A stretch of DNA of 19,524 bases from Prevotella sp. Lineage in GTDB: Bacteria; Bacteroidota; Bacteroidia; Bacteroidales; Bacteroidaceae. How positions within the stretch are numbered: position 1 is the first letter of the stretch; the number at the start of each line of letters is the position of its first letter. Location: the NCBI GenBank assembly GCA_017623335.1, contig JAGAPI010000074.1, forward strand, positions 1 to 19,524, given 5' to 3'. This document shows positions 14,296 through 19,524 of this stretch, in pieces. A program made the position numbers and the translations under genes. Under the pieces are notes generated by a model. That model saw nothing but the letters and a program-made list of their open reading frames with translations, did not search any database and was not told the origin of the DNA.

Positions 14296-14970
14296 TTATG
14301 GTTGTTCAAGACTTTTCAATAAAGAATCAGCGTTTTCTTTGTAACGCCCATCCATGCTCACGAATGATTTCAATAAAGACAATGCCTCATTCTTTTCTCC
14401 CTGTTTTACTAACAAACAAATCTTCAGCCATTGTAGTTCATATATGTCTTTCTTCAAAGTCTCTTTCTCTGATTGTGACAAAACAACAGCCAGACTGTCA
14501 TTACAAGTCAACTGATTCATGGTAATTCTTTCCGGAGATGTTTCCCAATCGTCCAATGCCTGCATAGCTTCACTGTCATTTCCTTTCTCCATGGAATGTC
14601 TCATGGATTGAATAACCTTTTGGGCTTTTTGCTGTGTCCTGACCACTTTTTCATTCTTAGCAACAACACCATGAACGGCATGCTGTTTGGTTTCGGGGAT
14701 GTTGATGATAAACGCCAATACAAGAATGGCTGCAACAGAAATTACACTCAATATTTTTAACGATAAGTTTCTCCTTTTGTTCGTCCATCTTTTTACTTGC
14801 AGTAATTTCCGTTGACGGTCATCCAAACTCTTTTTGAGCAAAAAAGTCACTTCAACCTCTTTACGCAACTCTTCATTGTTCAATATTTCCTGCTCAAAAT
14901 AAATCTTTTCTGTTGAAGACATTTCCTTGCGTAAATACTTGTCTATCCGTTGCAGAGTTATTTCGTCCAT
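14296..14970 (-). CDS. Anti-sigma-factor-like single-span membrane protein
   Basis: 224 residues. A cytosolic helical N-terminus (IDKYLRKEMSSTEKIYFEQE, then NNEELRKEVEVTFLLKKSL) resembles the anti-sigma domain that begins many Bacteroidota regulators of ECF sigma factors. One membrane span follows (about 71-90, LKILSVISVAAILVLAFIIN). The outer part is helical, with ETLKKDIYELQWLKICLLVK then QGEKNEALSLLKSFV, reading like one TPR-type helix pair. The gene starts 4 nt after the stop of the sigma factor gene, the usual arrangement of a sigma/anti-sigma pair. Direct binding is inferred from fold resemblance and position. No zinc-finger HxxxCxxC motif is present. Confidence 0.65.
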   Translation of the reverse strand: MDEITLQRIDKYLRKEMSSTEKIYFEQEILNNEELRKEVEVTFLLKKSLDDRQRKLLQVKRWTNKRRNLSLKILSVISVAAILVLAFIINIPETKQHAVHGVVAKNEKVVRTQQKAQKVIQSMRHSMEKGNDSEAMQALDDWETSPERITMNQLTCNDSLAVVLSQSEKETLKKDIYELQWLKICLLVKQGEKNEALSLLKSFVSMDGRYKENADSLLKSLEQP

Positions 14971-14974
14971 AATC

Positions 14975-15613
14975 TTAGTATTTCAAGTGATACATCTTAT
15001 AAGTCTCTCTCACTTTGGCTTTTAACAGTTCCATACATTTATATTTTCCTGACTTCAAGCCATTCTTGCTGGTATGTTTCTCACCACGCGCCTTGATGAT
15101 TTCATCAAGCGACATGCCTTTACAATAGAACATAGTCAAAATGTCCTTACATCTCAGCGGCAATTCAAACATACAGCTTGTAACTATTCGCTCCCGCATA
15201 GACTCCTGCGATTCGCTATTATTGTACACCTGTTTAATCTCCATACCACGATGATATGTTTCCATATCGTCAATCAAAAGCAGTTTATCTTTTCTCAGCC
15301 AGTCCCGATAGTCGTTTTTAGCAATGTCAAGGAGAAAAGTTTTCAGGCTGCATGTAAAATTTCTGATATTTCCTTTTTTGTCAAATCTATACAGACAATC
15401 GTCCTCACCTATAAATATCCGTTTGGTTTCAATCTCAGCCCATAGCTTAACAAACGATTGCTGGAATATATCTTCCTTAATGTCCTCACGCCTGAATATT
15501 TGCCTATATGAGTCCATAAAGTATCTGCGACATATTCTAAAGAATTGTTCCATGACACGCTCTTCCCCTTTTTGGATTGAAACAACATATTCTTTGTCAC
15601 TTAAAATATTCAT
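14975..15613 (-). CDS. ECF-type RNA polymerase sigma factor
   Basis: 212 residues from ATG 15613; an in-frame TTG at 15625 would add four residues and is less likely. Region 2 covers about residues 22-108: DIKEDIFQQSFVKLW (44-58) is the usual polymerase-contact stretch, and SLKTFLLDIAKNDYRDWLRK (89-108) is region 2.3-2.4. Region 4 (about 145-205) has the helix-turn-helix ILTMFYCKGMSLDEIIKARG with KSGKYKCMELLKAKV. The stretch between the two parts of region 2 (IETKRIFIGEDDCLYRFDKK and on, 61-88) is longer than in standard ECF factors. Followed closely by the anti-sigma-like gene. It probably switches on an envelope or surface regulon; targets cannot be read from the window. Confidence 0.85.
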   Translation of the reverse strand: MNILSDKEYVVSIQKGEERVMEQFFRICRRYFMDSYRQIFRREDIKEDIFQQSFVKLWAEIETKRIFIGEDDCLYRFDKKGNIRNFTCSLKTFLLDIAKNDYRDWLRKDKLLLIDDMETYHRGMEIKQVYNNSESQESMRERIVTSCMFELPLRCKDILTMFYCKGMSLDEIIKARGEKHTSKNGLKSGKYKCMELLKAKVRETYKMYHLKY

Positions 15614-15642
15614 TTTATATAACAAAAATCATAGCAAATCTT

Positions 15643-15687
15643 AAAAAACATTCTACCTGACCATCTGTTAAGAATAGCAGGTAGAAT
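15643..15687 (-). terminator. Intrinsic terminator after the lipoprotein gene
   Basis: attctacctg (15650-15659) and caggtagaat (15678-15687) form a perfect 10-bp stem with an 18-nt loop. Read on the minus strand the stem is followed by G and six T (complement of 15643-15649). It lies 31 nt past the stop of the lipoprotein gene and separates that operon from the sigma factor gene. Confidence 0.85.
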
Positions 15688-15718
15688 ATCTCAGATTTTA
15701 GATTATTTTTACTTTTTT

Positions 15719-17062
15719 CTATTTACCATAATTTTTCAAATCATAATAAGTAATCGTGTTTTTATTGCTATTATATACAATCATTACCTTTGAAGTTTCT
15801 GCGGAATCTCCATCTCTATATGCATATTGTCCATTTTCACTTTTATACATATTATAATTTGCTGAAACTAAAAATTTATCTACTATATTAAGTTTCGTAC
15901 CTTCCTTAAGTGTCATTTGATATGCAGTAACCTTTCCTGTTTTATCATCTAATAAGAAATACACACTTTCTACATAATTATTGAATATATTATCATATAA
16001 AGGAAGAATACCCATATACAATTCGCCAAACTCTGCTATAATCTGTTCCTCCGTAAATCCAAACGTATGTGTATAGTCAGGTAACATAAAATAATCCGGT
16101 ATGATAAACCACACAATACCATTTGTTTTATCATACCGTATGATTGCTGCACTTTCAGAAACATTCGAGCATGTCGAATAGTAATTATCACCAAGATCAG
16201 AACAAGGATAATAATGAGCCTTCATGTATGCCTTAACTTGTGATTCTGGAACATTATTCAAGACCATTCCTATTTCTTCCACAATACCAGTTACTGGATT
16301 AAGAAAAACATCTGTTTCTTTCACATATTCGTTTATTTCAAATATATACCCATAACTATATCCATCCTCTCCATTTATATCGGGAACACCAAGGACATCA
16401 CGAAGTGTTGCATAATCTGCGCCCATCAGAGATTGATAATTATACCATAGATCCAAACAATCATCACCCACAACAACCTTTACCCATACATTGCCATTAT
16501 TGGTTTCAACCTTAATGTATGTAGTACCTTTCTCACCTGTTGCTGTAATAATGCCATTTACATCTACATTTGCAAGCCTACTATTTTTACTTGTATATGA
16601 CTTCACTGTGTAGTTTGCATAATTGCTGGCAAATTGTATTTGCTGAGTCTTCCCTACTTCCATATTGTAGGTTTCAACGATTTTCTCCAACTTGTGTTCT
16701 GCAACTGTTTCTGAAGATATTACGAAGCTAAATTCAGTCAAGTTCTTCAAATCCCAATCTGCAAACTGTGTTTGTCCTGAGAACTGATAAGTATATGTCA
16801 GCTTGTTGTTCTTATAATCACACTCCCATCTGCCTTCTGTTTCTGCACTACGTTTGGGCGAAACATAGCGGTCGTACAACGTGCCATTCGAATTGTAACG
16901 AATCTCCTCATTCTCAGCTTCCTCATACCAGTTACCAACAATGGTGAGACTTTCTCCTGGCTCTGGAGTAGAGCCAATAATATGATCACACTCCTCTTCT
17001 CCACAAGAAGAGAAACTTACTGCTATCGCACTTGCGATAAAAAATGATAAAATCTTTTTCAT
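15719..17062 (-). CDS. Surface-type lipoprotein with lipocalin-like and Ig-like (Big_2) domains
   Basis: 447 residues. The N-terminus MKKILSFFIASAIAVSFSSC is a type II signal with lipidated Cys20. The acidic run just after it (GEEECD) resembles the Bacteroidota surface-export signal, so the protein is probably on the outer face. Residues about 40-115 (TIVGNWYEEAENEEIRYNSN and on, with GRWECDYKNNKLTYTY) look like a lipocalin-type small barrel. Residues about 130-200 (EVGKTQQIQFASNYANY, VDVNGIITATGEKGTTYIKV) match the Big_2 Ig-like fold. The rest (200-447) is rich in Tyr and Asn and I do not recognise it. It is last in the operon with the PP2C phosphatase, 17 nt after it. Strongly AT-rich codon use; function unknown. 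Confidence 0.75.
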   Translation of the reverse strand: MKKILSFFIASAIAVSFSSCGEEECDHIIGSTPEPGESLTIVGNWYEEAENEEIRYNSNGTLYDRYVSPKRSAETEGRWECDYKNNKLTYTYQFSGQTQFADWDLKNLTEFSFVISSETVAEHKLEKIVETYNMEVGKTQQIQFASNYANYTVKSYTSKNSRLANVDVNGIITATGEKGTTYIKVETNNGNVWVKVVVGDDCLDLWYNYQSLMGADYATLRDVLGVPDINGEDGYSYGYIFEINEYVKETDVFLNPVTGIVEEIGMVLNNVPESQVKAYMKAHYYPCSDLGDNYYSTCSNVSESAAIIRYDKTNGIVWFIIPDYFMLPDYTHTFGFTEEQIIAEFGELYMGILPLYDNIFNNYVESVYFLLDDKTGKVTAYQMTLKEGTKLNIVDKFLVSANYNMYKSENGQYAYRDGDSAETSKVMIVYNSNKNTITYYDLKNYGK

Positions 17063-17079
17063 GTTTTATTTTTTATTAC

Positions 17080-18450
17080 CTATTTTTGTTTTTGGGGAGC
17101 TTTTATTTTTGAATCGCCCACCGTTGATTTTGTTAAACTATCTTTCACCTGCACTATAGTAGGTGTTTTTATTTTATTTTTTTCTTTTTGGGGGATTATG
17201 GTAATAGAACGTTGAAATGTTTTTGGGGAAATGGCTTTTTTCAACACTATTTCCAAGGTATCTCTAACTATAGAATCTGCTTTTAACTGCACTATAAGAT
17301 TGACCTTATTCCCTACTTTATAGTTTGCATCTTTCTTTATGCTTACAGTTGCACCATTATCATTACTCACAACATTTATTCGTTTGTCTTCACACAGGAA
17401 ATCATATTTGTTTTCATTATGTGATTTCACACGAAATGTCAAGCTCTTATGCGGTCTAAGTTCTATAGAACGCATGGCAAAGCGAATGCATGGCTTTGGC
17501 TTCTCAACCGCTTCCTTGGGAAACAAAAAGAAGATTAGCGTTAACAAGAGAATGACAAAGGTTGCAACACCTCCCCATAACTTCCAGCCGCGACAGGAGA
17601 ACAGTCTATTTGAAACATTTGACACAGACTCCACACCGCTGCACACATGCAACAATGCAATGGTAATGTTGTCGCTGCCGCCATTGGCAAGTGCCGCCTC
17701 AGTCAGTCTGTCCTTACAGTTTTTAAGGTCCGCATGGTTTGCTTCAACTATTCCGCCAATCTCCTCGTCTTTACAAACACCACAGAGTCCGTCAGAACAC
17801 AGAAGTATAATCTCATCGTTTTCCAACGGATATTCTGCGACCTCAGGCTTAGCCTTCTGAGTAGCATCGCCCAAGCTGCGGGTAATGATGTTGCTGTTGG
17901 GATGCAGCATTGCCTCTTCGTCAGTAAAGTCTCCCGCATCTACCAACTGCTGCACATACGAATGGTCTTTTGACAATCGTCCAATGCCTTTGCCTGGAAT
18001 AAATGCGTATGCCCTACTGTCTCCCATCCAACAGACATATACCTTGTTAGACACTATCCAAGCCATGACTATTGTTGAGCCCAAACCCTCTGCATCGGCA
18101 TGATCAGCACTATATGCCTTCACCTCTGCATCAGCTGTTTTAACAACAGTCTTGAGATAGTCCTTGATTGACGAAGATTGCAGCCAGACACCATCTGGCA
18201 ATTCCTCACGGGAGAACATCCTCTGAACAGTGGCTATTGCTATGGCACTTGCCACTTCTCCTGCATTTTGCCCTCCCATACCGTCTGCAACAACCAAGAT
18301 GCAGCCACAATCATCGAGTTGGATTTCCTGCTGATAGTCAGCAGGAATAATCCACTCGTTTTGCGACAAGTCGGGACAAACCGTGAAGTTGTCTTCATTA
18401 TTATCCCTCAGACCTACATCTGTACCGGCAAACAATTTGAATGAAACCAT
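17080..18450 (-). CDS. PP2C-family Ser/Thr phosphatase with one membrane span and an outer domain
   Basis: 456 residues. The PP2C domain (about 1-270) is complete: DNNEDN (Glu19, Asp20), VVADGMGGQNAGE (Asp56, Gly57), GLGSTIV (122-128), WMGDSRAY (141-148), LSKDHS (159-164), PNSNIITRSLG (184-194), CSDGLCG (Asp220) and GGSDNITI (Asp260), supplying the metal-binding acidic residues. A membrane span follows (about 292-310, LWGGVATFVILLLTLIFFLF). Residues 311-400 look like a beta-rich domain placed outside the cytoplasm, and the last 50 residues are Lys-, Ser- and Thr-rich. It should remove phosphate from Ser/Thr on cytosolic proteins, with the outer part as sensor or anchor. A partner kinase is expected upstream, outside the window. 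It starts 11 nt after the previous gene. Confidence 0.93.
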   Translation of the reverse strand: MVSFKLFAGTDVGLRDNNEDNFTVCPDLSQNEWIIPADYQQEIQLDDCGCILVVADGMGGQNAGEVASAIAIATVQRMFSREELPDGVWLQSSSIKDYLKTVVKTADAEVKAYSADHADAEGLGSTIVMAWIVSNKVYVCWMGDSRAYAFIPGKGIGRLSKDHSYVQQLVDAGDFTDEEAMLHPNSNIITRSLGDATQKAKPEVAEYPLENDEIILLCSDGLCGVCKDEEIGGIVEANHADLKNCKDRLTEAALANGGSDNITIALLHVCSGVESVSNVSNRLFSCRGWKLWGGVATFVILLLTLIFFLFPKEAVEKPKPCIRFAMRSIELRPHKSLTFRVKSHNENKYDFLCEDKRINVVSNDNGATVSIKKDANYKVGNKVNLIVQLKADSIVRDTLEIVLKKAISPKTFQRSITIIPQKEKNKIKTPTIVQVKDSLTKSTVGDSKIKAPQKQK

Positions 18451-18461
18451 AAGCTAATTGT

Positions 18462-19352
18462 TTATTTTGACTTTGTAGGAGTAGGCTCTATGGAAGCATC
18501 TTTCTTTTTGTCTTTTTTCTTCCCAGCCTTCTCCTTTTTCTCTGCACTGTCAGAGCTGTTTGTTGGCGTTATATCCGTTGGAACAGCCAACATTTGCAGA
18601 CACCATTTCGCATCAGCTCCCTTTACAGCTACTCCTGCCAAGAGGAACTGCACACGGCCTCCTCTTTCATATTTCGGCACAACATAAAGTCCGCCTATTA
18701 CTCGTTCTGCATCATGCAATTCTACAGGAACTATGGTACTGTCGCCCTTCAGCTCAATCTGCATGGGCACTTGACGCAACTCCACCTTCATGGCACTGTC
18801 CTGTACATTCGTATTAGCATAAGCCCAAACTAAAGTTCCATTTTTCTTTCCTGCGGTTTTGTCTTCTGTCAAACCAAAATCTCTCTGTACATCTTCATGC
18901 AGCCACAGACTCTTGTCAGCATTGACAGGTTTTGTGTACTCTTTGTCAAGATCCAGCTCCACCGCCTTATAAACACTATCATTCAAAGCACGCTGGTAGC
19001 TCCAGAAATATACAGGCTTATATTTGTTGTCCGCATTCACGCGCTGATAGTCGGCATCGTCTTTCCAAGGCTCTATAACATTGCCCAATAGATATGTGCC
19101 TCCAGAAACCTTTATTGCCAAAGAATATGTCTCACCATAATATGGCATATTGTTCTTGCCATAAAACTCTCCTTTACGCTCCAAACGGTATTGCTGACGG
19201 ATAATGGAAAGTTCGGGAGTGATAGCCTTCGTTATCGTAGGGTCATTACTTGTTTTATTCATGAAAGAACGGAAAGCAGACTCTAAACTTTGGGCATGCA
19301 TAGAAACAGATAAAACCCCAAGCAAAAGAATCAAACAATATTTATTTTTCAT
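18462..19352 (-). CDS. Secreted protein of unknown family with Lys-rich tail
   Basis: 296 residues from ATG 19352, which starts the signal peptide MKNKYCLILLLGVLSVSMHA, with cleavage likely after HAQ. ATG 19358 is an alternative that adds two residues. I do not recognise the family. The mature part has a beta-rich look (GETYSLAIKVSGGTYLLGNV, KVELRQVPMQIELKGDSTIV, GGLYVVPKYERGGRVQFLLA) and ends in a strongly basic low-complexity tail (KKEKAGKKKDKKKDASIEPT). The gene sits between the serine protease gene (13-nt gap) and the PP2C gene (11-nt gap), so all are probably one transcript. The tail could touch the cell wall or a membrane surface; this is a guess. Confidence 0.75.
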   Translation of the reverse strand: MKNKYCLILLLGVLSVSMHAQSLESAFRSFMNKTSNDPTITKAITPELSIIRQQYRLERKGEFYGKNNMPYYGETYSLAIKVSGGTYLLGNVIEPWKDDADYQRVNADNKYKPVYFWSYQRALNDSVYKAVELDLDKEYTKPVNADKSLWLHEDVQRDFGLTEDKTAGKKNGTLVWAYANTNVQDSAMKVELRQVPMQIELKGDSTIVPVELHDAERVIGGLYVVPKYERGGRVQFLLAGVAVKGADAKWCLQMLAVPTDITPTNSSDSAEKKEKAGKKKDKKKDASIEPTPTKSK

Positions 19353-19365
19353 AATCATCAACTAT

Positions 19366-19524
19366 TTATTTGACAACTGATATCGGAACAACAAATCCTG
19401 TACTTCTACCAGCACCAGCAGACACAATTCCAATCACAATAGATTTACCATCACGCTCCACGAACACAGGACCACCTGAATTCCCATGTTCGAATCCGCT
19501 CGCTGTGGTAAGGATATACCCACC
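19366..19524 (-). CDS. Trypsin-fold serine protease, C-terminal fragment (runs off the window)
   Basis: The right edge of the window cuts this minus-strand gene: 52 codons plus TAA at 19366-19368. The peptide runs GGYILTTASGFEHGNSGGPV, then FVERDGKSIVIGIVSAGAGR and STGFVVPISVVK. HGNSGGPVF holds the catalytic Ser of the chymotrypsin/trypsin and HtrA-type fold, and the following IGIVSAG strand and GFVVPIS end are typical of the final beta strands. His and Asp of the triad lie outside. No PDZ domain follows, so it is not a standard HtrA/DegP C-terminus. First visible gene of the operon with the secreted protein, PP2C and lipoprotein. Confidence 0.85.
   Translation of the reverse strand, partial: GGYILTTASGFEHGNSGGPVFVERDGKSIVIGIVSAGAGRSTGFVVPISVVK

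Noticed and set aside
14053..14322. 89-codon frame with repeated STFRIL after mnmE
   Set aside because: The peptide repeat simply reflects the 21-bp DNA repeat, and the frame crosses into the convergent gene.

Overview
The window looks like a chromosome segment from a Bacteroidota species, most likely Prevotella/Segatella or a close relative. Evidence: genes lack Shine-Dalgarno leaders; several starts are preceded by the Bacteroidota -7 box TAnnTTTG (about 20 nt after a TTTG-like -33 box); the order HU, tiny basic ribosomal-type protein, RNase G is typical of the phylum; and secreted proteins carry Bacteroidota-style signals. The genus is an inference.

Layout. 1-708 is non-coding and rich in repeats: a 12-bp dyad, a GC palindrome, 11/20-nt tandems, and a regular array of palindromes with an exact 22-bp period. 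709-2133 (minus) is pyruvate kinase, divergent from 2336-5705 (plus): HU, a 29-residue bS22/AURKAIP1-like protein, a hairpin-T-run terminator or attenuator, RNase G, and an overlapping membrane glycosyltransferase. 5800-10520 (plus) holds a soluble hybrid histidine kinase, a membrane-anchored endonuclease/exonuclease/phosphatase-fold protein, an NhaC-type antiporter and, in a 4-nt overlap, a nucleotidyltransferase-fold protein that seems to have lost its catalytic residues. 10602-14043 (plus) holds a secreted PD40 propeller protein, a uridine-phosphorylase-like enzyme and MnmE.

Downstream of mnmE comes a convergent spacer with a nested inverted repeat and 21-bp tandem copies. From 14296 to the right edge everything is on the minus strand and visibly richer in A+T. 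First in coordinate order is a sigma factor/anti-sigma-like pair. Beyond it is a tightly packed operon, reading leftwards: trypsin-fold serine protease (only its C-terminus is in the window), a secreted protein of unknown family, a PP2C phosphatase with one membrane span and an outer domain, and a surface-type lipoprotein with an Ig-like domain, closed by a terminator. I read this as an accessory envelope-signalling module, and it is the most interesting part of the window.

The left two thirds are mostly housekeeping: glycolysis, nucleoid, RNA decay, tRNA modification, nucleoside salvage and ion transport. No rRNA, tRNA, CRISPR array or intact transposase was recognised.
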